NCBI GenBank assembly: GCA_015488855.1
Contig: WFMY01000115.1
Span: forward strand, 1 to 8,065
DNA from: Helicobacteraceae bacterium
GTDB lineage: Bacteria; Campylobacterota; Campylobacteria; Campylobacterales; Sulfurimonadaceae
Length of the DNA: 8,065 nucleotides
Direction: 5' to 3'
Shown: positions 1 to 6,160 of the stretch, in pieces
How positions within the stretch are numbered: the first letter of the stretch is position 1
How the letters are laid out: each line of letters starts with the position of its first letter
Program-made: the position numbers and the translations under genes
Notes under the pieces: model-generated
What the model saw: only the letters and a program-made list of their open reading frames with translations
Told to the model about the DNA's origin: nothing
The model's database searches: none

Positions 1-1313
1 TCATAGATGAAGAGCTTTATGATGAGGATTTTTTAGAAAATCGTACAAAAGACTTTGATGCTTTTAAAGAAAAAATCATAAATGACCCTTATGCAAATCC
101 TGATTTTTACAATGAGATAGAGGGTTATGAGTATCTCTCTAAGATGATAAGAAAGGTGGCACGAGAGTATGCGCTCAAAAAGTCGATGATATTTTGGGGG
201 CTTGGGATCACAGAGCATCTTGATGGAAGTTATGCTGTGATGGCGATGGTGCATTTAGCATTAATGACAGGAAATATCGGCAAAAGTGGCGCAGGTCTCA
301 TGCCTCTTCGTGGGCAAAATAATGTGCAAGGGACTTGTGATATGGGGATGCTTCCCTACTATGCCCCTGATTATCAAGCACCAAAAGAGGTGGGACTTAT
401 GACACCACAACTTGTAGATGAGATGCTGCAAGATAGAGTCAAGGTAGTGCTTAACATAGGTGAAGATTTGACACATATCCATCCAAATCTCAACAAGATA
501 GATAAGGCGTTTGAGAAGCTTGATATGATCTTCGTTCAAGAGCTTTTCATGACAGATATCGCCAATAAAGCTGACATCGTTGTGGGTGTAAAATCTGCGT
601 ATGAAAAAACGGGGGTCTATATCAATGCTATGCGTCGTTTGCATCTCTCACAACCTCTGGTCAAATCAGACCTGCCTGATGACTGGGAAGTGCTTCAACT
701 CTTAGATAACAAGATGGGTGGGGATTATGATTATGACAGTAGTGAAGAGATTTGGCGTGAGGTGCAACAAGTAGCTTACAGACGCTTTAGCGGGGCAGAC
801 TATCATAGACTCAAAAAACATAGAAAACGAGGTCTGCAATGGCCTGTACATACTGAAGACACCCCAATACTCCATCAACTAGACTTTCGTACAAATGATG
901 GGCTAGGTCGCTTCAAATACAACCAATACAAACTCCGCGGAATGGTAGAAGAGATACAAGCTAAAAAATTAATTGGCTATCATCTCACAACAGGACGCAC
1001 ACTCGCACAATACAACAATGCAGCACAAACTTCGAGGAGTCCATCGCTCAATAAAAGATATGATGAGGATATCTTGTTAGTCAATGAGGAGGATGCTGCA
1101 GACTTTACAAGTGAGCAAGTTATCCTCAAAAGTAAGTTTGGACAAACCACACCACTCATTGTAAAACTCACAAATAAAGTGCAACCAAAAACTCTCTTTG
1201 TAACTTTTCACCATGCAAAAAGTAAGATAAATGCACTTTTTGGAGATGCAAGGGATGAAGTGATATTTACTGCTGCTTTTAAAGCAATAAAAGTTGAGGT
1301 TATTAACTGCTAA
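1..1313 (+). CDS. fdhA: Formate dehydrogenase, molybdopterin catalytic (alpha) subunit, C-terminal part
   Basis: The reading frame is open from base 3 to the TAA at 1311-1313, giving 436 codons with no start in the window, so this is the 3' part of a gene that begins upstream. The enzyme oxidises formate to CO2 at a Mo/W-bis-pterin centre and passes electrons to an iron-sulfur subunit, usually on the periplasmic side in this group. The segment GLGITEHLDGSYAVMAMVHL, followed by LMTGNIGKSGAG and PLRGQNNVQGTCDMG, is highly characteristic of FdhA. Farther on, HLTTGRTLAQYNNAAQTSRS matches the start of the molydop-binding domain near the C-terminus of DMSO-reductase family proteins. The N-terminal 4Fe-4S motif and the Sec/Cys ligand lie outside the window, so the catalytic residue cannot be checked. 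No other fdh gene follows, so fdhA appears to end its cluster and faces convergent lipoprotein genes. The family is clear; the exact paralogue is not resolvable. Confidence 0.95.
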   Translation, partial: IDEELYDEDFLENRTKDFDAFKEKIINDPYANPDFYNEIEGYEYLSKMIRKVAREYALKKSMIFWGLGITEHLDGSYAVMAMVHLALMTGNIGKSGAGLMPLRGQNNVQGTCDMGMLPYYAPDYQAPKEVGLMTPQLVDEMLQDRVKVVLNIGEDLTHIHPNLNKIDKAFEKLDMIFVQELFMTDIANKADIVVGVKSAYEKTGVYINAMRRLHLSQPLVKSDLPDDWEVLQLLDNKMGGDYDYDSSEEIWREVQQVAYRRFSGADYHRLKKHRKRGLQWPVHTEDTPILHQLDFRTNDGLGRFKYNQYKLRGMVEEIQAKKLIGYHLTTGRTLAQYNNAAQTSRSPSLNKRYDEDILLVNEEDAADFTSEQVILKSKFGQTTPLIVKLTNKVQPKTLFVTFHHAKSKINALFGDARDEVIFTAAFKAIKVEVINC

Positions 1314-1342
1314 ATTTTGAAAAGAATAAGTTTTTGTTTCAA

Positions 1343-1382
1343 GGTGGTTTTGAGTGGTATTCCCACCCAAGAGGATAGGAGT
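1343..1382. repeat. Decayed hairpin in the convergent gap (possible REP-like relic)
   Basis: Between the fdhA stop and the end of the lipoprotein operon, ATTCCCACCC (1359-1368) faces GGATAGGAGT (1373-1382) across the loop AAGA. Seven Watson-Crick pairs and one T-G pair form, with two C-A mismatches. Three transitions would restore a perfect ten-base palindrome, so it looks like an eroded inverted repeat. GGTGG at 1343-1347 can alternatively pair with CCACC at 1363-1367. There is no strong T-run after it on either strand, so it is at best a weak bidirectional terminator. The arm ATTCCCA resembles the arm of the hairpin at 7465-7503. Confidence 0.3.
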
Positions 1383-1405
1383 GAGGTACGCTTACTCAGA
1401 AAATT

Positions 1406-1813
1406 TTATTTATCGAGCAGCATCCATACAAAAAATTCACCAGAAGAGTTATCTTTACAAGCATCTTCGATATGGGCTGTGACTTTATTGTTTGCTTTAT
1501 AGTTTGCTTTTGTATCCATAGAAGTAGTAGCCTTATCGTTCACTACTGTGTCTCTTTTATCGATACTAAGTTCAACCTTTACCCCTTGTTGGAGTGAAAG
1601 CTCATCTAAAGCACGAGTGATAGCAAGCTTTCTTTGATCGTTGTTAGCACCACTATAGGTTCGCATAGAACTACCAACTGCACCAATGTTACCATTTGCA
1701 TTTGGATTCATCTGCCACGAGCGATTGACACATTTTACTTTGCTTGGTTGTGGTTGCCCACACCCAGCAAGTAAAAAGATAGAGAATATGCTAAGCGCTA
1801 AATATACTCTCAT
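1406..1813 (-). CDS. Small LPP20-like lipoprotein (135 aa)
   Basis: This is a predicted lipoprotein. The N-terminus MRVYLALSIFSIFLLAGC has a hydrophobic signal and a clear lipobox (LAGC, lipidated Cys18). The mature part contains IGAVGSSMRTYSGANND followed by QRKLAITRALDELSLQQGVK. That pattern resembles the helix-forming core of LPP20-type lipoproteins, in which a small 'GVG' strand precedes an Ala/Arg-rich helix. Cys28 and Cys119 could form a disulfide. Its ATG overlaps the TAA of the preceding gene by one base (TAATG at 1813) and there is no convincing Shine-Dalgarno, so translation is probably coupled. It is the last gene of a three-lipoprotein unit; Helicobacter and Campylobacter carry comparable small lipoproteins beside LPP20 genes. 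No enzymatic function is expected, and a structural or envelope role is inferred. Whether it belongs formally to the LPP20 family needs a profile search. Confidence 0.75.
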   Translation of the reverse strand: MRVYLALSIFSIFLLAGCGQPQPSKVKCVNRSWQMNPNANGNIGAVGSSMRTYSGANNDQRKLAITRALDELSLQQGVKVELSIDKRDTVVNDKATTSMDTKANYKANNKVTAHIEDACKDNSSGEFFVWMLLDK

Positions 1814-2391
1814 TAGTCAGTAGGAAATTCTTTTTCAAGTCCATCCATAGCTTGTTTTGACTGAAATTGTTGCCAAAGTGCTTTGTCGTTTTTAAAGCTA
1901 GTTTTTACAGCGTCTTTAACAGCACCATTTACAGTAGCTTCAGGAACTGTAACTAACATATAGAGATCTCCTGAAGGAGCAGTCCAAACATCAACACCTT
2001 TTGAACCTTGTAAGTTAATTTTTGCAACTTGTTTAGAAACTGCAGTATTTACAGTGTCAACAGTCTCAGCGTCACCTACACCAGTAGTACGAGTAAAAGT
2101 TTCAACTTTGTCTTTTACTTGAGATTTGATTTGCTGAGCTAAGTCAGAACGACCATTAGCAAGAGCGATTCTTCTCATGTGACCCATACCAGCAGCTGAT
2201 TTCCTAGCTACACCAACACCAGCGTAAGCCCCCTCTACCATAGGTACACAAGTCCATTTTGGTGCAAGAACATTTTCTTGTTTACATCTGAAGTCTGGTT
2301 CCTCAGCTGGTTTTGGTGCTTCACCACCACATCCTGTAATTGTTGCAGCTACTAGACCAGCTAGTGCCATCGTTGTTAATGACTTTATCAT
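1813..2391 (-). CDS. LPP20 family lipoprotein (192 aa)
   Basis: This lipoprotein has a signal peptide ending ATITGC (lipidated Cys21) and a Pro-rich tether (GGEAPKPAEEPDF). A mature domain follows with GAYAGVGVARKSAAGMGHMR, then RSDLAQQIKSQVKDKV at about residues 81-96. That order of strand, Arg/Ala-rich helix and continuing Val-rich helix is the hallmark of LPP20-type outer-membrane lipoproteins, whose best known members are Helicobacter pylori Lpp20 and the flagellar protein FlgP. Length is close to that of Lpp20. Cys36 and Cys48 flank a Trp and may form a disulfide. The start is fixed by AAGGAGA (complement of 2396-2402) five bases upstream of the ATG, and a TATAAT box lies just above it. 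It precedes the 135-aa lipoprotein with a one-base overlap. Family assignment is strong. The specific role (adhesion, envelope architecture or flagellar) cannot be decided from sequence. Confidence 0.88.
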   Translation of the reverse strand: MIKSLTTMALAGLVAATITGCGGEAPKPAEEPDFRCKQENVLAPKWTCVPMVEGAYAGVGVARKSAAGMGHMRRIALANGRSDLAQQIKSQVKDKVETFTRTTGVGDAETVDTVNTAVSKQVAKINLQGSKGVDVWTAPSGDLYMLVTVPEATVNGAVKDAVKTSFKNDKALWQQFQSKQAMDGLEKEFPTD

Positions 2392-2420
2392 ATATTCTCC
2401 TTGAATTAAAAGTTAGGGTA

Positions 2421-2442
2421 ATTATACTCATTTAATCTTAAA
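2421..2442 (-). promoter_or_regulatory. Probable sigma70 promoter for the 192-aa/135-aa lipoprotein pair
   Basis: On the minus strand a perfect TATAAT (complement of 2421-2426) lies about 20 bases above the AAGGAGA ribosome binding site. TTTAAGATT (complement of 2434-2442) lies seven bases farther upstream, resembling the T-rich periodic element that replaces the -35 box in Campylobacter promoters. It sits in the 77-base gap after the 325-aa lipoprotein gene. It would let the two downstream genes be expressed separately or more strongly. Confidence 0.5.
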
Positions 2443-2468
2443 TAATATTTATTAACTTTTATTTTCTT

Positions 2469-3446
2469 CTATTTTTTCAATCCAAGAAAGTGAAATATAC
2501 CCACTGTTCTTATTTTATTTTTTAGATGGATTGCAGATTGCTGTTTTGCTTCTTTAAAATTTTTTCTTGATTTACCTATGAAAGTATGTTGTTTGAAAGC
2601 TATTTGCTTTTTATTGATATCGTAGGTGGTAAACTTTACTAAAGATTTTGACTGGTTAAAGCTATAGTTTTGTGTTTGCTCTGTTTTTGATGTGATGAGT
2701 AGTTTAACAGCGTCCTTAGAATTTGCCTGAGAACTTAGCAATAAACCATTAGCTCGAAATGCATTTTTAACAGCTGGTGTAAATTCTCTTGAATTGACAT
2801 CACTTAATACAGAGATGGTTATATTTTTTTTGAGTTTTTTATAGGCGTTTGAGAGTTCACTAAGGTATGCAAACTCATCATAAGTAGAATAACTAGCAAG
2901 GGCTACTTGTTTTGCTTGAATAAGTGAGGCAAATTTTACATAGTTTTTCATAAGCTCCGATATGACTATGTAGCGTTTAATAGCGATTTGACCTTGGGTA
3001 TTTTTAAAAGCTTTGATGTTTAAAGGGAGTTTTTTATTAAGCCTTCTGCTTAGTGCATTAAAGAGGGTTTTTCTTGAGAGTTTGACTAAAACTAAATGTT
3101 CCCCTTGAAAAAGTGCCTTTTTAGCAATGATAACTGCTCTCATTGAAAGAGTATTTGCAACATATTCATTAGCTTTAAGGATAGGTGTAATATCTTGACT
3201 TGATTCTATAACCAATTTTGTGGTTTTTTTGACAAAAGCATTGTCTAGTTCTTCGTTGATCTGACTTCGTAGTTTTGCGACAGCTTGTTTTTTAGCTTTT
3301 AAATCATCACTGCTTGACGCAGTAGCATAGATAAAGTTAAAATCTTTTGGTACTGTAGTGTACCAAGAGGGAGCTGTTTTTGGTCTCGGTGCAGAACATC
3401 CTGCAAAAAGTGCGATGATGATAGCAGTGATTAGATACTTATACAT
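2469..3446 (-). CDS. LPP20-like lipoprotein, long form (325 aa)
   Basis: This is a predicted lipoprotein with signal MYKYLITAIIIALFAGC (lipobox FAGC, lipidated Cys17). Immediately after it, PSWYTTVPKDFNFIYATASS matches the typical start of LPP20-type domains (Pro-x-Trp, then an aromatic strand). AKKQAVAKLRSQINEEL (about residues 51-67) is the following amphipathic helix, so residues about 26-130 form an LPP20-like module. The remainder (about 140-325) is Lys-rich with alternating strands and helices and is not assignable by eye. Its size and its position ahead of two smaller lipoproteins recall the H. pylori LPP20 locus, where a roughly 300-aa lipoprotein also occurs; that parallel is from memory. 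The start is supported by AAAGGAA (complement of 3451-3457) four bases from the ATG. A TAAAAT box (complement of 3473-3478) is a possible -10 element. Function is unknown beyond an expected envelope location. Confidence 0.82.
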   Translation of the reverse strand: MYKYLITAIIIALFAGCSAPRPKTAPSWYTTVPKDFNFIYATASSSDDLKAKKQAVAKLRSQINEELDNAFVKKTTKLVIESSQDITPILKANEYVANTLSMRAVIIAKKALFQGEHLVLVKLSRKTLFNALSRRLNKKLPLNIKAFKNTQGQIAIKRYIVISELMKNYVKFASLIQAKQVALASYSTYDEFAYLSELSNAYKKLKKNITISVLSDVNSREFTPAVKNAFRANGLLLSSQANSKDAVKLLITSKTEQTQNYSFNQSKSLVKFTTYDINKKQIAFKQHTFIGKSRKNFKEAKQQSAIHLKNKIRTVGIFHFLGLKK

Positions 3447-3467
3447 ATAATTCCTTTAAGATTTGAT

Positions 3468-3496
3468 ATAAAATTTTATCCTAATAGGTTTATAAT
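3468..3496. promoter_or_regulatory. Divergent promoter region between the lipoprotein operon and the PRTase remnant
   Basis: The perfect 12-base palindrome ATAAAATTTTAT (3468-3479) contains a TAAAAT box on both strands. On the minus strand it is well placed to serve as the -10 element of the 325-aa lipoprotein gene. TATAAT at 3491-3496 on the plus strand lies just before the AAAGGAAG and ATG of the truncated phosphoribosyltransferase. No good -35 boxes are visible. In DNA this AT-rich such boxes also arise by chance, so confidence is limited. Confidence 0.35.
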
Positions 3497-3517
3497 AGAA
3501 TAAAGGAAGTTGTGGAT

Positions 3518-3628
3518 ATGAAATATTATAGTTATAAAGAGTTTGCTAGTGATATGAATAAGCTCATAGATAAGGTAAAAGATTTTAATCCAGATGCGAT
3601 TATTGGCATTGCTCGAGGAGACTTTTAG
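3518..3628 (+). pseudogene. Truncated phosphoribosyltransferase (N-terminal 36 codons)
   Basis: Following AAAGGAAG (3502-3509), an ATG opens a 36-codon frame that starts MKYYSYKEFASDMNKLIDKV and continues with NPDAIIGIARGD before a TAG. The pattern 'YYSYEEF ... L ... FxPDAIIGIARGG' is how type I phosphoribosyltransferases of the xanthine/guanine type begin, with IARGG as the first conserved loop. Here the frame ends directly after that loop. The PRPP-binding loop and everything else of the usual 150-200 residue protein are absent, and no continuation is seen in the other plus-strand frames before 3737. The intact upstream signals and conserved N-terminus argue that this is a recent gene fragment rather than a chance ORF. 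It cannot be catalytic. Confidence 0.6.
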
Positions 3629-3737
3629 TTTTTCTTCTACTTCTTGCAATTATTTTATATTTTACAAATTTTTTAGATTCTACATTGAAGTTAAGTGCTA
3701 GTTGAAATAAATCTTAAGTCATTGAAAAATCTTTCAT
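3600..3737 (-). other. Spacer with possible second gene scrap on the minus strand
   Basis: Directly after the MCP stop codon the minus strand reads ATG with MKDFSMT and a TAA. The same frame then continues as DLFQLALNFNVESKKFVKYK and a basic stretch (IIARSRRKTK) until a stop at 3600-3602, which already lies in the antisense of the phosphoribosyltransferase remnant. It could be the N-terminal part of a broken gene that once ended the MCP operon. I do not recognise the family, and Lys-rich frames arise easily in AT-rich DNA. No other feature is visible between 3629 and 3737. Confidence 0.2.
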
Positions 3738-4625
3738 TTAGTCTTGCAGGGCGTTAATGAGATTTTTGGCTAAGTCTATATTTTTTTGTGAGCCATCTAT
3801 AGCATTTTTTGTGTCATCAACAAGGACACACATATCATCATGAATCACTTGTGAGTCTTGGAGTTGTGCATCTATAATCTCTAAAGTGGTTGTGACCTCT
3901 TGGATATTCTCTTTGGCATGTTCACCTAACTCTGTGAGTATACTTACCGTTTGTGAGGCGATCTCTACACTCTCTTGTATACCCTCTATCATACCATTTT
4001 GACGCTCAGTTACATCACTAGAGATGCCGCGTATTATACTCATCTCCACTTGTACTTGATCTGCGGCTTTGTTGGTACTATCTGCGAGTTTACGAACTTC
4101 ATCAGCGACAACAGCAAAACCACGACCATGTTCACCTGCACGAGCTGCTTCTATGGCAGCGTTGAGCGCTAGGAGGTTTGTTTGGTCTGCGATATCTTTG
4201 ATGGTGACAACAAGGGTATTAATATCGTTAATCTTTTCATAGAGTTCTGAGAGTTGTGTTTGAAACTCATTGGTAAGTTCATGGTTTTTTTCTAAAGTAT
4301 CTGAGAGACGATTGATGAACTCATTGCTTGTTTGTGTAGATGTAAGGGTTTGAGTTGCAGTCTCTTGCGAGAGTGAAGTGGTATTTTTTACTTCGACAGA
4401 TTTGCCTATGAAACCATCTATGATAGACTGCGTTTTTTCTATGCTAGTGAGCCTATTTTTTGATGCGCTATTGACACTCTGTGCATTTGTAAAGATAGTA
4501 TTTGCTGTTGTTAATGAGGCATCATCATTATGCTTGTAAACCTCATTGGCTTTTTGTTCTAAGTCTTGTAAAAATTCTTTTGTTACTACAATTTCATTTT
4601 CTTTTAGTTTTATCATTCCAAACAT
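3738..4625 (-). CDS. Soluble methyl-accepting chemotaxis-type signalling protein (295 aa)
   Basis: The protein carries the hallmark MCP signalling hairpin: IADQTNLLALNAAIEAARAG at residues 145-164, followed by EHGRGFAVVADEVRKLA at 165-181. This tip binds the kinase CheA and the adaptor CheW. Long polar helices on both sides (about 45-140 and 182-290) form the coiled-coil arms. There is no transmembrane segment, no HAMP domain and no recognisable sensor domain; only about 40 residues precede the coiled coil. It should therefore be cytoplasmic and take its input from a partner or through its short N-terminus. No NWETF-like C-terminal pentapeptide is present. AAGGAT (complement of 4633-4638) seven bases upstream supports the ATG at 4625 over the internal Met4. 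It starts 20 bases after the NrtS-like gene, which suggests the same transcript. Confidence 0.92.
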   Translation of the reverse strand: MFGMIKLKENEIVVTKEFLQDLEQKANEVYKHNDDASLTTANTIFTNAQSVNSASKNRLTSIEKTQSIIDGFIGKSVEVKNTTSLSQETATQTLTSTQTSNEFINRLSDTLEKNHELTNEFQTQLSELYEKINDINTLVVTIKDIADQTNLLALNAAIEAARAGEHGRGFAVVADEVRKLADSTNKAADQVQVEMSIIRGISSDVTERQNGMIEGIQESVEIASQTVSILTELGEHAKENIQEVTTTLEIIDAQLQDSQVIHDDMCVLVDDTKNAIDGSQKNIDLAKNLINALQD

Positions 4626-4645
4626 TATATATATCCTTGTTAGTA

Positions 4646-5011
4646 TTATTTAGTGAGTTTCCAGTGTGTTTTTACACCGCAGTTAGGACACTCAGGGATG
4701 AGCTCATCTTTATGAATATGGATTTTTGTGATTCCACAACTTTTACATATCAGATCTGCTTCTACGCTTGACTTTGAACCAATGATAAACTCTAGCTTTA
4801 AAGCAACAGCAGTATAGGTTGTTACAGAGTAGGGAACAAGATATGTAAGTAAAAATTTCACTTGATTTAAGTTTGCAAAATCAAGGTTTATTAGAGCATC
4901 TCCTTGATTTATCAGATTCAATAAACTACCTACCACAAAGGCGACTTTAAGTGCTCTGAGAACAACACCTCTTGAGAGCATTATCTCACAAAATATTTTA
5001 AAGTGATTCAC
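4646..5011 (-). CDS. nrtS: NrtS-like nitrate/nitrite transporter with C-terminal zinc ribbon (121 aa)
   Basis: Residues about 16-72 contain two hydrophobic helices. The first runs into NLINQGDALI and the second carries LLTYLVPYSVTTYTAVA. The 'LINxGDAL' turn and 'TYLVPYxVxTY' second helix are the pattern of NrtS, a very small nitrate/nitrite transporter family described in cyanobacteria and found in other bacteria. The C-terminal 40 residues add Cys89-x2-Cys92-Gly and Cys108-Pro-Asn-Cys111-Gly, a CxxC...CxxC zinc-ribbon or rubredoxin-type knuckle pair. I do not know this as a standard part of NrtS. The start is GTG, overlapping the TAG of the HD-GYP gene by one base (TAGTG); AAGGA lies upstream at suitable distance. 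Tight coupling to HD-GYP and MCP genes suggests a regulatory or sensing role. The transport substrate is inferred from family resemblance only. Confidence 0.72.
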   Translation of the reverse strand: MNHFKIFCEIMLSRGVVLRALKVAFVVGSLLNLINQGDALINLDFANLNQVKFLLTYLVPYSVTTYTAVALKLEFIIGSKSSVEADLICKSCGITKIHIHKDELIPECPNCGVKTHWKLTK

Positions 5012-6108
5012 TATACATCCTTAAATTGATCTCTGATCTGTAAAAATTGATCTAAATTATTTAAAAACAGCTCTACAAGATTTGGGTCAAAATGTTTTGC
5101 ACTTTCTTGAGCAAAGAGATCTAAAATCTTCTCAAGTTCCCATGCCTTTTTATAGACCCTCTCAGAGCCAAGAGCATCAAAAACATCTGCGATGGCAGTG
5201 ATACGACCATAGATATGAATCTTCTCCCCTCGAGTTGCATTGGGGTACCCACTTCCATCATATTTTTCATGATGCTCATGTGCAACGACGGCTGCAGCTT
5301 GGAGGATGGGTTTACTAGAACTCTTTAGCATATCATAACCTAGAGATGCATGAGTTTTCATGATCTCGAACTCCTCTTTAGTGAGTTTCCTTGGAGCATT
5401 AAGTATGGCATCAGGAATGCCAACTTTGCCTATGTCATGCATCGGGGATGCCATCTTTAAAAGGGAGGACTCTTCCTCACTTAAACCATGAAGTCTTGCA
5501 AGGATTTCAGAGTACATTGCGACTCTTTTTACATGATTACCTGTCTCTTTTGATCGGGTCTCACCTATCTCCCCCATGGCATAGATAACTTCTCTTTGTG
5601 TGTCTTCTATGGCATCGTTAAGTTCAAAAATCTCTGTTACATCTGTAAAGTAAGCAAGTAATATATCTTCTTTTGACACTCCTAAGAGTTCGATTTGGTA
5701 TGTTTGTTGTTTATGTTTATGGATTATAGTGTGAGAAAGGTTCCTCGAAATCATCTCTTGAGTGTTTTGGATATGTAGATCGTTAGCTGAGTCAATAAAG
5801 TCAAATTTTTCATTAGTAGCTTTATTTTTAAAAACGATTTTACCCTCATTAGAAAATATGACAACTGCAGAAGGATTGTGCTTTGGTAGGAAAGAGAGGT
5901 AATAGTTTTTTATACTAAAGCGTTCATTGATCTTGAAAAAAGAGTAAGTAAAGCAAAATCTTGTGTACGCTGTATAGTAGATAATTGCACTGAGTATGAG
6001 AAGAAAATAGTTTTGTGTATAGAGGGAGATGAAAGTTATGATGGTAGCCACAACAAAACGGATAAGTGCATCAAATTGTTTGATATTGCAACTAAATTTC
6101 TTAAACAT
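5011..6108 (-). CDS. Membrane DUF2892-PAS-HD-GYP domain protein (365 aa)
   Basis: This is a putative cyclic-di-GMP phosphodiesterase. Residues about 7-60 resemble DUF2892, a two-helix membrane module: NIKQFDALIRFVVATIITF, then a second helix ending TAYTRFCFTYSFF. Residues about 78-160 look like a PAS domain (PSAVVIFSNEGKIVFKNKAT). The HD-GYP domain follows from about 170. Metal ligands are in place: NH192, the HD pair in MHDIGKVGIPD (His224-Asp225), TH253, His277, His279/His280 and IAD308. The signature HHEKYDGSGYP (279-289) is complete, so it should be active. An ATG six bases upstream (6114) abuts the AAGG. I chose the ATG at 6108 because AAAGGA then sits five bases before it. The gene ends overlapping the NrtS-like GTG, making it the first gene of the unit. 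Confidence 0.9.
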   Translation of the reverse strand: MFKKFSCNIKQFDALIRFVVATIITFISLYTQNYFLLILSAIIYYTAYTRFCFTYSFFKINERFSIKNYYLSFLPKHNPSAVVIFSNEGKIVFKNKATNEKFDFIDSANDLHIQNTQEMISRNLSHTIIHKHKQQTYQIELLGVSKEDILLAYFTDVTEIFELNDAIEDTQREVIYAMGEIGETRSKETGNHVKRVAMYSEILARLHGLSEEESSLLKMASPMHDIGKVGIPDAILNAPRKLTKEEFEIMKTHASLGYDMLKSSSKPILQAAAVVAHEHHEKYDGSGYPNATRGEKIHIYGRITAIADVFDALGSERVYKKAWELEKILDLFAQESAKHFDPNLVELFLNNLDQFLQIRDQFKDV

Positions 6109-6125
6109 TTTCATCCTTTTTTAGG

Positions 6126-6145
6126 AGTATAGCACAATAGTACTA
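6126..6145 (-). promoter_or_regulatory. Possible extended -10 promoter for the HD-GYP/NrtS/MCP unit
   Basis: On the minus strand TGCTATACT carries an extended -10 element (TATACT, complement of 6126-6131), 17 bases above the preferred ATG. The 5' leader would be very short. No convincing -35 box is seen. The 8-base palindrome TAGTACTA (6138-6145) lies in the spacer and could be part of an operator. Read-through from the upstream exported-protein gene, only about 50 bases away, is the alternative. Confidence 0.35.
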
Positions 6146-6160
6146 CACAAAGTTTGCACG

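Noticed and set aside
33..254. Minus-strand frame of 73 codons at the left edge
   Set aside because: Antisense of fdhA coding sequence, with no start signals or family resemblance.
261..644. Long minus-strand frame inside fdhA (127 codons)
   Set aside because: Antisense to a clearly conserved FdhA region; composition (His/Ile/Cys-rich) is typical of a shadow frame.
1317..1502. Plus-strand TTG-start frame directly after fdhA in the same frame
   Set aside because: No ribosome binding site, overlaps the antisense of the 135-aa lipoprotein, and the peptide has no recognisable pattern; the upstream part covers the decayed hairpin instead.
3723..3738. TGAAA-AATC-TTTCA hairpin after the MCP stop as a terminator
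   Set aside because: Five A/T-rich pairs only, with no convincing T-run; could be chance in this AT-rich spacer.
4502..4771. Plus-strand frame across the MCP/NrtS junction (89 codons)
   Set aside because: Leu/Phe/Cys-rich shadow of two well-supported minus-strand genes.
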